A stretch of DNA of 64,000 bases from Pythium myriotylum (Eukaryota; Oomycota; Peronosporomycetes; Pythiales; Pythiaceae), in assembly GCA_023091665.1 (NCBI GenBank), contig JALJCQ010000001.1, positions 434,001-498,000 of the forward strand, given 5' to 3'. The position numbers and the translations under genes were made by a program. The notes under the pieces are model-generated. The model searched no databases. It had not been told where the DNA came from and worked only from the letters and a program-made list of their open reading frames with translations. Shown piece by piece: positions 1 through 9,781 of this stretch. The first letter of the stretch is position 1; the number at the start of each line of letters is the position of its first letter.

Positions 1-2394
1 TCGTACCGTTGCACTGGATCATCTCTTCTGGTGTTGGCAACAGCTTGAGCTGACCAGGCTGCAGAGCTTCGCCGTAACACGCGCTGAAAGGAAACTCGTC
101 AAAGTACTTTCTAGTCGCAGAGGAGGCGACGTGATCTGCTGAGGGACACTGTGTGACCGCAGGTGTTCCCCAGAGTGGATGTACACGGCAGAGGGAGTGG
201 CTGAGGTTGCACTTATCTGCACCGAGGAATCCGTTACAGCAGAAAGTACCTCGGTCAGACACCACGAGGGCCTTGAGGTGTTTAACGTTGGTGAGATCCG
301 CAAATGCCTCGAGACCAGGCATACTCGCGACTGTGAGGCGCTCGAGGTTGTGCAGGTGGCTGAAACTTGGGAGAGCGGTCATAAATGGGAGGACGGCGAT
401 CGTGAACGACCGGAGACCGACCAACCCATCGAGTGACGGCAACTGCGGAACCGCCAGCAGGGCGAGGTGGATGTACGAGAGCTTGGCGAGTTTGTCGAAG
501 AGGTGGTCAGGGAGACTGTGAAGCGACTTGTCAAACGACTTGTCTTCGATGTGCCTGAGGTGAAGCCATCTCAACATTTAAGCACAAGAGTGGTCAACAC
601 GGAGGGCTTACGTACAAGAACTCGAGTTCCTTGAACTCGCCAAACCAGTCGGGCATCGTGAGCGTGTCGGTGTAGTACAGCGACCTGTCAGCCCACTTCC
701 CTTATCAGCTCACGGTTTCACGGAAGATAACAATTGCGTGTACGTACACATGCTTGAGGTTGTTGCACTGTCTGAGCTGCTCTGGAAAGAACGTGAGACC
801 ACGGTTCACGAGTTGCACGGTCAGTAGGTACCCGGCATTCGCGAGCTGCCCGAGTTTCTCTGTGCGGTTGTGTGGGGTTGTCCACTCGTCGAACGTCGCG
901 ATCGTGACGTTGCCATCGATGTAGGTCAAGCATGGGCACCGATCCAACTCGCCTGATTTGTAGTTACCGACCCAGTGTCTGGCGATCTGAACACACTCGG
1001 GATGCGGTCGACAGGCGAGATTGGTCGTGTGGACACTGCCTGCCGTGTACACGATCACTAGGGTTGCAACGGCAAAGAAGAGCCCGGCGACAGGATAGTT
1101 CTTCTTCGGGTAGAGATTAGGGTGACTTCCATGGCCCTTTCTCTCTGCCTCCAAGAACTCGACGAGACTAAAGAACCGACGGCTGAGTGCGAAGTGTGTA
1201 CCGACCCGTGTGAAGATCTTGAGTACTGAATCGATGCGCAACGAGTCAAGAGTACCACGGATGCTCTCAACTTCGACCGGATCGGCCACGACAGCCGCGT
1301 ACCGCTCGAAGAAGCCGGGTGGAAAAGTCTCGAGGTTAATGTCCATCACTTTTTGGTCGAACGTGAAGGCGTTGAGCGTGTACGCAAGCACGAGCACCGG
1401 GAAGACGATAGCGATCATGAAGTCGAAGCTGTCCATGGTTTCAAAAGTAAGACTAGTTACGTCGGTGGATCGAGGCATAGGCAACGTACAAGGTATCAAC
1501 GAGGATCTGGGGGCGGCCGACTTTGTCATGAGGTAGAAGAAACATCACTGTTGCAGAGAGGCCGTTGAGTGCGACCGTGGCAGTGAATACCGCGAGGAGA
1601 GACACGGGCATTCCCCGCTCGAGCAACTGCGCGAGGAACACGCACTGGATGAAGAGATCAATCACCTTGACAATCGTGTGCTACAAGAGAGTATTCGATG
1701 TCAGAGAAACGCTAGGACTTCTCGTTTGGTGGGTTTCGTCTACCATTCGTCTGCGAGTGACGCTTTCACGGTTCAGCACTTCCATCGTGATCAAGCTGGC
1801 ATGCCGCGCGACATTTGCTGACCAATACCTGCTTTGGTTGTCACTTTGTAGCTGTTGAGTGAAAGAGTCGATCTTCTTGGACGTGTAGATGCTAACTTTC
1901 GATCTAATGCGTGAGGCCGTGTGGCTCGTGGACTCACTGGCCCTCGCGCTGGTCAGTAGTCGCAAGAGCTTACTGAGCACCGCAACATAGCCGATTCCAA
2001 CAACTGTGAGACCAGCAACACCAACGCTAACGACTCCCCCCGGGGCTGGAGACAAGCGCCAGAACTCGCCAAAATCCAACTCTGTCGTCTTCATGACGTA
2101 GTTAACTATCTTCGTCGGTGCCACCGTCAGAGCCATGATCAGTCCAACCCATGCAAGGCAGAAGAGGACGAGAACGAGCGCGACCCAGACGCGAGGCTGC
2201 TGGTATCCGTAGCGAGTAACAGGCGGCGGTGAAGCTTCGGCCTTGTTTGGCACCCCCCTGTCGTTCTCAGCAACAGGCGCAAGGGGCAGTGGAATGTCAC
2301 TGGTAGCGTCGGCCAAGCGTTCGATGGAAGCGGCTAGGTCATCCACAGACGGTCCGTTAAGATTGATGTCGTTGCTTGCAGTCCTCATGATCAT
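1..2394 (-). CDS. WLGC-family multi-pass membrane protein, five exons visible, 3' end outside window
   Basis: Function unknown; a large oomycete membrane protein whose inverted partner at 37.8-42.5 kb ends in a WLGC motif. I read exons at 1744-2394, 1490-1680, 748-1428, 616-684 and 1-554. The introns are 1681-1743 (63 nt), 1429-1489 (61), 685-747 (63) and 555-615 (61); three have GTACGT donors, and all four give a continuous frame. Hydrophobic segments lie near codons 40-65 and 95-125, in all of exon 2, and at both ends of the exon 3 hydrophobic core. They are followed by a Cys-rich stretch, then leucine-rich repeat-like sequence in exons 4-5 (LxxLxxL spacing). Start chosen at the ATG at 2394, which aligns with the partner; an upstream in-frame ATG at 2478 is also possible. 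About 715 codons are visible and roughly 60 are missing. No disabling change seen, unlike the partner copy. Confidence 0.75.
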
Positions 2395-2478
2395 TGTGTT
2401 CGTCGGGGTTGTTGGTGGTTGAGAGGAGGTTGACGAGTGAGTGGGCGAGATATAGGGATGATCTCGAACAGCGGCCAC

Positions 2479-3074
2479 ATCGCATGAGATCTATCCACAC
2501 ATATAAATAGCAGCGACCGAGCGATCGAGCGCGCAGTTGTCTTGGCCAATCCGATTGATGACTGTGCTGCCCTCGTGCAAATCACGACCCAATACCATTA
2601 TCATCGTTTCCCACGGTGAGAAGCGACAGACTATAATTAAAAATGGATTCGACGCGAATGAATTCAAAATAGCCCGTGCACTCTTCCAACGCTGAACGAT
2701 CGGTAGATTCAAGCTGACCCAGCGATTGGTATCGTGAAACGGATAGTACTATTTATTACGATCCGTTTCTCGGTTTGGAATTTTACATGCTCGGAGTATT
2801 TCTTTCTACTATAATCAAACAAGCTTCATACTAGGCTTACCAAGCTAAAAAATGACCCGGGGTCAAGTCGATACTCTTGGCCGAGTCGTTGACCCACTTC
2901 ATGGAAGGCACTTCGACCATGAAAAATCCATCACGACCACGAGGATATTCGTATTAGTAGACCCTATTCCTGATTAATTCTCGTCTAATCATAGGACGCA
3001 TCATGGAATCTCCACCCAGGCACGCAACCCCTGACATATGCGAGAACTTCCGGTGAACTCGAGCCGAGCTCAAG
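2479..3074. other. Intergenic, no gene seen
   Basis: AT-rich upstream region of the WLGC gene. It holds a weak initiator-like TCACTC string on the minus strand near 2430-2442, but no coding sequence or repeat that I recognise. Confidence 0.5.
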
Positions 3075-3480
3075 TCATGTGTGGTCGAATTCAAGAGGGT
3101 AGCCGACGACATCATGCACATATCGCACCACGTGCCACGTCGACGCGCTCACTTTGGATCGCAGCATTCCGGGCTTGGTTCGAGGACGCTCCATGGCGGC
3201 AACGTGACATTTTTCGTGTAAAAGTACGAGTCCCCTCATCACTCCGTCTTTTGCAGCGTGGTAGAGAACTCGCGCTGAGTACATTTCACAATTCGTGGAC
3301 GTACTGTGGGGTGTGGTGCTCGAGCGATATGACCTCGACCAGCAGTTGGCGATCAACGAGATCAGGCATCAGTGAAGGCTTCTTCGTGTGTAGGAGTGGG
3401 GGCATTTTGGAGAGTGGTGGGTCCATGCTAGTGGGTGCAAAGAATGGTTGTGTTGATTTGACTTGTGAAGATGACCATCC
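3075..3480 (-). pseudogene. Decayed ankyrin-protein remnant
   Basis: Minus-strand translation gives a leader resembling the N-termini of the ankyrin genes at 47-59 kb (LVDRQLLVEVISLEH, then QYVHEL). A stop, a frameshift and ankyrin-like pieces (LYHAAKDGVMRGLVLLHEK, VVRYVHDVVGYPLEF) follow. No frame is open for a full protein. I infer a degenerate relative of the distal ankyrin cluster. The similarity is short and by eye, so chance resemblance is not excluded. Confidence 0.35.
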
Positions 3481-3522
3481 TGTATGTCGATTATCCTAAG
3501 TTCGATTGCATAGTCGGGATAC

Positions 3523-4060
3523 GTGGAAGGTCGAGTGAGTTGCAAAGCAATCGAGCTAGTGTGTGCTCGGTGGGTGGTTGGGTACCTGATCAAGATAGAT
3601 CGAGACCCCATAACACCGCGGTCATCCATGCCCCCGCTTGGATGGTTACCTCTTACGGTCATTGGAGACAGCCAACTCATCCTTCGCCAGGTGTCCCAGT
3701 ACTGCCCACCCAAAAAAGGAGCGCCTTCGACAGCTCTATTCCTTATCTCGGCTCGCCGCCGACCGTCTCCAAATGCACGAGTGGCGTCACCACCTTCGTG
3801 CCTACAATAAGATGGCCGACTTTGGAGCCAATGTTGCGATGGACTCCAAGTGCAGCCTCCATACAATTCACCCGTCCGACCATCCCGACTAGAGCGGACT
3901 TCCACCCCTCATTCTTGGTGACTATGTCCAGTGGAGGGCCTCCACTGCAAATATTGCCCATGCGCCCTAGGCGCCCCAGTGCATATTCCTAGCTATAGCT
4001 GTTCGAACAGACGTAACGCGATAGACTCCAACTTTCATCATCATCATGCCCCCGCTTGGG
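3523..4060 (+). pseudogene. LINE RNase H 3' fragment, frameshifted
   Basis: Two overlapping frames give RNase H-like segments: LTVIGDSQLILRQVSQY, then LRQLYSLSRLAADRLQMHEW and HHLRAYNKMAD. They match in order the RNase H fragment at 31.8-32.4 kb (VIGDSALIIRQMRDY, LRQLYTTARRLADL, AHNNMADALASHA). A 1-nt frameshift lies near 3725. The stretch ends in a (CAT)n tail near 4031-4043, as do other LINE 3' ends here. This tail is inside the left arm of palindrome A and is repeated in the right arm. Confidence 0.6.
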
Positions 4061-4135
4061 TTGCCAAGTGGTCTACCCTTGACTAAATCAGCTGAAGTGG
4101 TATCTTTCGGGTCGGAGTGGTCTGTTTCTGGTGTT

Positions 4136-4240
4136 ACTCACTTCTATATCTCATAAGCATCGATATCTCATAGGCAGCGCGCCTCTACTATGGGCAAGAA
4201 ATCTGTAAGTGAGCGATGCTTATGAGATATAGAAGTGAGT
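4136..4240. repeat. Small foldback (MITE-like) insert in arm A left
   Basis: Perfect 27-bp inverted repeats (4136-4162 and 4214-4240) flank a 51-bp loop that itself repeats TATCTCATA. The mirrored copy is at 9527-9631. Size and structure suit a miniature inverted-repeat element; no clear target duplication is visible. Confidence 0.6.
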
Positions 4241-4461
4241 ACAGTGGTCTGTGGATCATTGGGCAGTGTGCTATTGTTTCTGTGTTTACTGGTTTCCTGT
4301 GTCTGCCAAATGAAAGACCGTGATACACGGCTCGAAGAAGCTCCATCCTCCGTCAACAAGTCAGTTCGGTAGACAGCACTTCAAGTCGCAATATCTGGCG
4401 CGGCCATGGAACCATGAACGCTCGTAGGCTCAACAACCACCCAGACACACGCTTCTTCGAT

Positions 4462-5559
4462 CTAGAGCTTTGCAGCCGGCGTCGGCAGAGGGAAGTTGAT
4501 GCCCATATCATCAAAGGTAAAGTTCTGGTTCGCCTGACCGCCCTCGCTCGTCCAGAACATGGACGGCTTGACGTTGCGGGAGGCGCTCGCATTGATGCCG
4601 ATCGAGATCCACGAGAAGACGCCGTCCTCCACACTGTCGCCCAGAAGCGCGTACTCGAGCACGGGGTCGAAACCTGTGTCGGGCGTATTTAGGAGGATGA
4701 TGTCGTCCTTGTTGGTCGTCAGCTCCTGCTTGTTCGTGTTGTACGGAGCCGTCTTGAGCACCTCGCGCGAGAGGTCCTCGTCAAAGTAGACCTGGCCGAC
4801 GCTCGCGATACCGGTGCCACTGTACGTGTTGTTCTGTAGTACCTTTCCGCTGTGCGAGACGACGACGTGGAGGTGGTGGGCGCGACTAGTGTAGTGGCCG
4901 GGGTACTTGGTTATGAACTGCACGATGCCGTCCTTGTCAGTCGGTGCTATACCACGCAAGTAGGTCGTGTTCGCGTTGGTTAAATCGTTTGCGTCTCCGT
5001 TTCCAGAGGCAACGGCGCCGGAGTAGACGCCTGTGGAGTTGGCTCCCCACAAGTCGACGAAGTAGTTGTTCACTGGTTCGCAGGTGTTGATGTCGATGAA
5101 CTGGAGGAGAGCGTAGAGGTCAATACCCTGTTGGTCCTCGCGAATATCGTTGCGGATGTACTCGCCGCGGACGTAGTACGGCCCCTGCGTGACGTCGGGA
5201 CTCAGAACGCACTTGGGAGTCGAGCCGAAGAGTGCGACCTTGTCGTAGTTGTGTGGCGTGACGCAGGAGAGAGCCGTCTTGTGTTTCTTGTTGACGATGT
5301 CAGCGAGCGAGAGACGGCGGCGCTGCTCGTGGATCGACTGGATCGCATCGAGGCGGCGTGCGGCCGAGCGCTCCTGCAGGTCACGGAAGTGGGGGTGGCT
5401 GGTGCAGGCGGCGAGCGAGCGGTGGGCGTTGGCGTGGAACTGCTTCTGCGCTTCGATCTCCGCCAGCGAGCGTTCGTGGTGTCCACCGGGGTGGGCGAGC
5501 GTGGTGGTGCCGGCGGTGGCGAGGATGGCGGTGGCGAAGATGGAGGTGAGCTGGACCAT
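4462..5559 (-). CDS. Secreted intradiol ring-cleavage dioxygenase-like protein (pair A, left)
   Basis: 365 aa. Residues 1-22 form a hydrophobic signal peptide, so the product is probably secreted. Residues about 120-240 match the intradiol dioxygenase core: GPYYVRGE (Y128), the PGHY Tyr (Y223) and the RAHHLH pair (H229, H231) are the likely non-haem iron ligands. Family members open catechol-type aromatic rings between the hydroxyls; the substrate here is unknown. Start chosen at 5559 because the signal peptide follows it directly and an initiator/FPR-like promoter lies 65-80 bp upstream; the frame stays open upstream to 5670 but that stretch lies over the promoter. Divergently paired with 8208-9305, from which the protein differs at only P127S and S237G. 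Confidence 0.88.
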   Translation of the reverse strand: MVQLTSIFATAILATAGTTTLAHPGGHHERSLAEIEAQKQFHANAHRSLAACTSHPHFRDLQERSAARRLDAIQSIHEQRRRLSLADIVNKKHKTALSCVTPHNYDKVALFGSTPKCVLSPDVTQGPYYVRGEYIRNDIREDQQGIDLYALLQFIDINTCEPVNNYFVDLWGANSTGVYSGAVASGNGDANDLTNANTTYLRGIAPTDKDGIVQFITKYPGHYTSRAHHLHVVVSHSGKVLQNNTYSGTGIASVGQVYFDEDLSREVLKTAPYNTNKQELTTNKDDIILLNTPDTGFDPVLEYALLGDSVEDGVFSWISIGINASASRNVKPSMFWTSEGGQANQNFTFDDMGINFPLPTPAAKL

Positions 5560-5623
5560 CGGAACGGTGGGTAGACGAGTGCTTGGAGCGGTGTTGGTCT
5601 TGAGGTTGTTGCTGGTGGAGAGC

Positions 5624-5639
5624 AAGTTGCAGAGTGAGC
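5624..5639 (-). promoter_or_regulatory. Oomycete initiator/FPR-like core promoter
   Basis: GCTCACTCTGCAACTT on the minus strand resembles the oomycete consensus GCTCATTYYNCAWTTT (two mismatches). It lies about 65-80 nt upstream of the dioxygenase ATG at 5559. Confidence 0.6.
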
Positions 5640-6504
5640 TGAGGTGGTTGGAGTTCGGCTGGACGGGCAACCGGGCGACATGGTTTGCCTCGCAGGCCCG
5701 AGGTCGGGGATTGGGATCGGATCCTCGGTACGCAACAAGCAGACAGTTGCGACAGGAACTCGTTTACACGAAAATTGAGGGTTGCAAGCTACTGTAGTGG
5801 GCGCTGCAGGAGTCAGACAAGCTAGTGGGAGCTGCACGAGTCGGACCTGAAACAGTTCACGCTGTTTCTTCCAACCTAGTGTCCCTCTCATCTGTGATTG
5901 GTAAGTTCGATCACTCGTTCGCAGAAACCGTACTGTTGTGCATGTGATTACATACTTGCGGATGTCCAACGTAAGACGAGGCACACGCCTTGGTCGACCG
6001 TCGAAGTGCTTTGGCCTTCACACCCAGATTATTGTAAACCGTTGGGGTCGTTGAAGACGACGATTGATTTCATGTTGATGATGATTTCTTCCTGCGCGAT
6101 GTGGCTTTGTGTGTTGACGCTAAGAGTCCGTGTCTGTGGGATGGGTCCTCATCTGGGAAGTGGACCACCACAAATCGGAAGTTTACGAGGGAGCAATCAT
6201 AACCGATGAGAAAAAAAAGAACGGCGGGACTACGGTGGAAACCCAAATTGACCACCACAAATCCAAATATGACGATTATGCAGCTCGCCGACTATTCATG
6301 GCAGCGCCTGCCACGGCGAATATAGTTCCTAGAGCCATCCGCGCCGGTCACTGAAATTACAAAGTGAGCAGATTACGGAGGGTACAGTATGCATCCACCT
6401 CGTTGCTTTGACTTCGGCTGTAAACAATCAGATAGTTGTATGTAGAAAAGCAATGGGTATGACTTCATTATTTGGTTTTACTTTTTGAAAGTCGTCCACA
6501 TGCA

Positions 6505-6884
6505 TCAGTTGAGGTCGTCGCCAACAAACTCTGCCTCCTTGATCACTTCCTTCATGGCGTTGTGCACAGACGCATTGTCATGAGCACGACGTCAAAAAGC
6601 GACGTGCGTTTCTCGACTTCGCGAAGGAGCTCACGCACAAAGTCGCCGACATTGTCACTCTTGGGCGATCCGAAACGGTACTTGGCATACTCCAAACGGT
6701 CTTCGGATATGTCGGTAGTGATGTTGAGGCTCTCAGCCTTGTGCGGCTGCTAAATGTCCGTGTCGAACGCGCGCCGAACCCATTTGCGTGCGGTGCTCGC
6801 GGAAACACCGTTCATGGCGGCGACTCGGGGCTAGTCCTTGTTGTCGCGGGCGGCGTTGAGGATGCGCTGGCGCGTCTCTTTCAT
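6505..6884 (-). pseudogene. Tc1/IS630-like transposase remnant
   Basis: From an ATG at 6884 the minus strand encodes a helix-turn-helix-like start (ETRQRILNAARDNKD, then VAAMNGVSASTARKWVRRA) with two in-frame stops. After a large internal loss and a frameshift comes HDNASVHNAMKEV, which resembles the second-aspartate DNAxxH motif of DDE transposases. About 125 codons against roughly 300-350 for a full enzyme, so it is dead. Confidence 0.5.
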
Positions 6885-7402
6885 GTGGCGCTAGTGTCCC
6901 ATCTTGCACAGTGAAAAGCAAAAGCGAAAGTGAGCTGCTACTTCACAGCTCTCTCGACAAGATTTGTGCCGTACATGGGACGACAGCGGTGCTCCAGAAG
7001 CGACGGCATCGTTCTCCTCTGTTGTGCGATGCGTGATTCAGAAGCTGCGGATTCATTCCAGAAGCAGGGAAAGAAGCAAACGCACCGTAGTCGAGAGCGT
7101 CCAAGGCATCTTCCCGCCTTTTCGCGTGTGTTTGACCCGCCAACATACCCTTTCGAATGCGATGGTCCCAAAATTATCGATATTCACAGGTGTGACAATT
7201 TGATTTTGGCTTTGTCCAATTCGATCCATCACTTCCGCCAATTTGGTCTGGAAATGGTGTACATGGACCTCTATTACATCGCTATGACAGACAAAAAGAT
7301 CCGCCGACTTAATTAAAGCACCTTCGGCTCAACCTTCGAAGCTGGTCGAGAGTCTACGTCTACCTCCTGGGCGATATTTGTTCGATTGCGATAATTCCTC
7401 AT

Positions 7403-7476
7403 CGAATCGTGGGTATTTTTCATTTTTCTGCGAGAGTTAAAACTCTCGCAGAAAAATGAAAAATACCCACGATTCG
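7403..7476. repeat. Perfect 36-bp-arm hairpin
   Basis: 7403-7438 is exactly the reverse complement of 7441-7476 with only AA between. It lies about 55 bp from the inner end of the right arm. It could be a transposon foldback, a fused pair of terminal repeats or a replication/recombination scar. Confidence 0.9.
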
Positions 7477-8127
7477 CTTTGGGACCTGGTTAACCACTTC
7501 AATTAGCTCAGATTCTGATCCGTCTCAGTGTACCGTAATCCCGCCGTTCTTTTTTTCTCATCGGTTATGATTGCTCCCTCGTAAACTTCCGATTTGTGGT
7601 GGTCCACTTCCCAGATGAGGACCCATCCCACAGACACGGACTCTTAGCGTCAACACACAAAGCCACATCGCGCAGGAAGAAATCATCATCAACATGAAAT
7701 CAATCGTCGTCTTCAACGACCCCAACGGTTTACAATAATCTGGGTGTGAAGGCCAAAGCACTTCGACGGTCGACCAAGGCGTGTGCCTCGTCTTACGTTG
7801 GACATCCGCAAGTATGTAATCACATGCACAACAGTACGGTTTCTGCGAACGAGTGATCGAACTTACCAATCACAGATGAGAGGGACACTAGGTTGGAAGA
7901 AACAGCGTGAACTGTTTCAGGTCCGACTCGTGCAGCTCCCACTAGCTTGTCTGACTCCTGCAGCGCCCACTACAGTAGCTTGCAACCCTCAATTTTCGTG
8001 TAAACGAGTTCCTGTCGCAACTGTCTGCTTGTTGCGTACCGAGGATCCGATCCCAATCCCCGACCTCGGGCCTGCGAGGCAAACCATGTCGCCCGGTTGC
8101 CCGTCCAGCCGAACTCCAACCACCTCA

Positions 8128-8143
8128 GCTCACTCTGCAACTT
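8128..8143 (+). promoter_or_regulatory. Oomycete initiator/FPR-like core promoter
   Basis: Mirror of 5624-5639; GCTCACTCTGCAACTT 65-80 nt before the ATG at 8208. Confidence 0.6.
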
Positions 8144-8207
8144 GCTCTCCACCAGCAACAACCTCAAGACCAACACCGCTCCAAGCACTCGTCTACCCAC
8201 CGTTCCG

Positions 8208-9305
8208 ATGGTCCAGCTCACCTCCATCTTCGCCACCGCCATCCTCGCCACCGCCGGCACCACCACGCTCGCCCACCCCGGTGGACACCACGAACGCTCG
8301 CTGGCGGAGATCGAAGCGCAGAAGCAGTTCCACGCCAACGCCCACCGCTCGCTCGCCGCCTGCACCAGCCACCCCCACTTCCGTGACCTGCAGGAGCGCT
8401 CGGCCGCACGCCGCCTCGATGCGATCCAGTCGATCCACGAGCAGCGCCGCCGTCTCTCGCTCGCTGACATCGTCAACAAGAAACACAAGACGGCTCTCTC
8501 CTGCGTCACGCCACACAACTACGACAAGGTCGCACTCTTCGGCTCGACTCCCAAGTGCGTTCTGAGTCCCGACGTCACGCAGGGGTCGTACTACGTCCGC
8601 GGCGAGTACATCCGCAACGATATTCGCGAGGACCAACAGGGTATTGACCTCTACGCTCTCCTCCAGTTCATCGACATCAACACCTGCGAACCAGTGAACA
8701 ACTACTTCGTCGACTTGTGGGGAGCCAACTCCACAGGCGTCTACTCCGGCGCCGTTGCCTCTGGAAACGGAGACGCAAACGATTTAACCAACGCGAACAC
8801 GACCTACTTGCGTGGTATAGCACCGACTGACAAGGACGGCATCGTGCAGTTCATAACCAAGTACCCCGGCCACTACACTAGTCGCGCCCACCACCTCCAC
8901 GTCGTCGTCTCGCACGGCGGAAAGGTACTACAGAACAACACGTACAGTGGCACCGGTATCGCGAGCGTCGGCCAGGTCTACTTTGACGAGGACCTCTCGC
9001 GCGAGGTGCTCAAGACGGCGCCGTACAACACGAACAAGCAGGAGCTGACGACCAACAAGGACGACATCATCCTCCTAAATACGCCCGACACAGGTTTCGA
9101 CCCCGTGCTCGAGTACGCGCTTCTGGGCGACAGTGTGGAGGACGGCGTCTTCTCGTGGATCTCGATCGGCATCAATGCGAGCGCCTCCCGCAACGTCAAG
9201 CCGTCCATGTTCTGGACGAGCGAGGGCGGTCAGGCGAACCAGAACTTTACCTTTGATGATATGGGCATCAACTTCCCTCTGCCGACGCCGGCTGCAAAGC
9301 TCTAG
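8208..9305 (+). CDS. Secreted intradiol ring-cleavage dioxygenase-like protein (pair A, right)
   Basis: 365 aa. Same signal peptide and iron-ligand set as the 4462-5559 copy (Y128, Y223, H229, H231). It carries Ser instead of Pro at residue 127 (GSYY rather than GPYY), from one C-to-T change in the codon directly before the first ligand Tyr. Pro at this place is retained in the other three copies here and is usual in the family, so this copy may be altered in activity. Residue 237 is Gly, as in pair B. The stop at 9303-9305 is followed by about 475 bp of arm sequence. The gene is transcribed away from its partner across the spacer. Confidence 0.88.
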   Translation: MVQLTSIFATAILATAGTTTLAHPGGHHERSLAEIEAQKQFHANAHRSLAACTSHPHFRDLQERSAARRLDAIQSIHEQRRRLSLADIVNKKHKTALSCVTPHNYDKVALFGSTPKCVLSPDVTQGSYYVRGEYIRNDIREDQQGIDLYALLQFIDINTCEPVNNYFVDLWGANSTGVYSGAVASGNGDANDLTNANTTYLRGIAPTDKDGIVQFITKYPGHYTSRAHHLHVVVSHGGKVLQNNTYSGTGIASVGQVYFDEDLSREVLKTAPYNTNKQELTTNKDDIILLNTPDTGFDPVLEYALLGDSVEDGVFSWISIGINASASRNVKPSMFWTSEGGQANQNFTFDDMGINFPLPTPAAKL

Positions 9306-9526
9306 ATCGAAGAAGCGTGTGTCTGGGTGGTTGTTGAGCCTACGAGCGTTCATGGTTCCATGGCCGCGCCAGATATTGCGACTTGAAGTGCTGTCTACCG
9401 AACTGACTTGTTGACGGAGGATGGAGCTTCTTCGAGCCGTGTATCACGGTCTTTCATTTGGCAGACACAGGAAACCAGTAAACACAGAAACAATAGCACA
9501 CTGCCCAATGATCCACAGACCACTGT

Positions 9527-9631
9527 ACTCACTTCTATATCTCATAAGCATCGCTCACTTACAGATTTCTTGCCCATAGTAGAGGCGCGCTGCCTATGAG
9601 ATATCGATGCTTATGAGATATAGAAGTGAGT
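9527..9631. repeat. Small foldback (MITE-like) insert in arm A right
   Basis: Mirror copy of 4136-4240; the 27-bp arms are perfect. Presence in both arms means it predates formation of the palindrome or was copied by conversion. Confidence 0.6.
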
Positions 9632-9781
9632 AACACCAGAAACAGACCACTCCGACCCGAAAGATACCACTTCAGCTGATTTAGTCAAGGGTAGACCACT
9701 TGGCAACCCAAGCGGGGGCATGATGATGATGAAAGTTGGAGTCTATCGCGTTACGTCTGTGCGAACAGCTATAGCTAGGAA

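Larger units (their letters stand above)
3986..6236 (+). repeat. Palindrome A, left arm
   Basis: Reverse-complement match to 7532-9781 over about 2.25 kb. The coordinate sum is constant (13767) across the gene, shifting by one only at an A8/T7 homopolymer near 6211-6218. Outside 3986/9781 and inside 6236/7532 the two sides are unrelated. The arm holds a LINE tail, a foldback insert (4136-4240), a dioxygenase gene and its promoter. Confidence 0.93.
6237..7531. other. Unique spacer of palindrome A
   Basis: 1.3 kb between the arms. Its left 120 bp resembles the inner end of the palindrome B arms (a GACCACCACAAA block, then GACTACTCATG-like and AGAGCCATC blocks). The middle holds a transposase remnant and the right end a perfect hairpin. 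No intact gene is seen in the remainder (6890-7400). Confidence 0.6.
7532..9781 (-). repeat. Palindrome A, right arm
   Basis: Inverted copy of 3986-6236. Homology stops abruptly at 9781, after which a stretch with no match to the left flank begins (CTAGCCGTCGCC). Confidence 0.93.

Noticed and set aside
4136..4240. CRISPR-like or satellite repeats
   Set aside because: Only a single inverted pair with one loop per arm; no array of regularly spaced direct repeats in the window.
5131..5574. Long open frames antisense to the dioxygenase genes (also at 8193-8636, 27319-27762, 30040-30483)
   Set aside because: They repeat in all four copies because the genes do, follow the GC-rich codon pattern of the sense gene, and encode low-complexity Arg/Val/Gly-rich strings.
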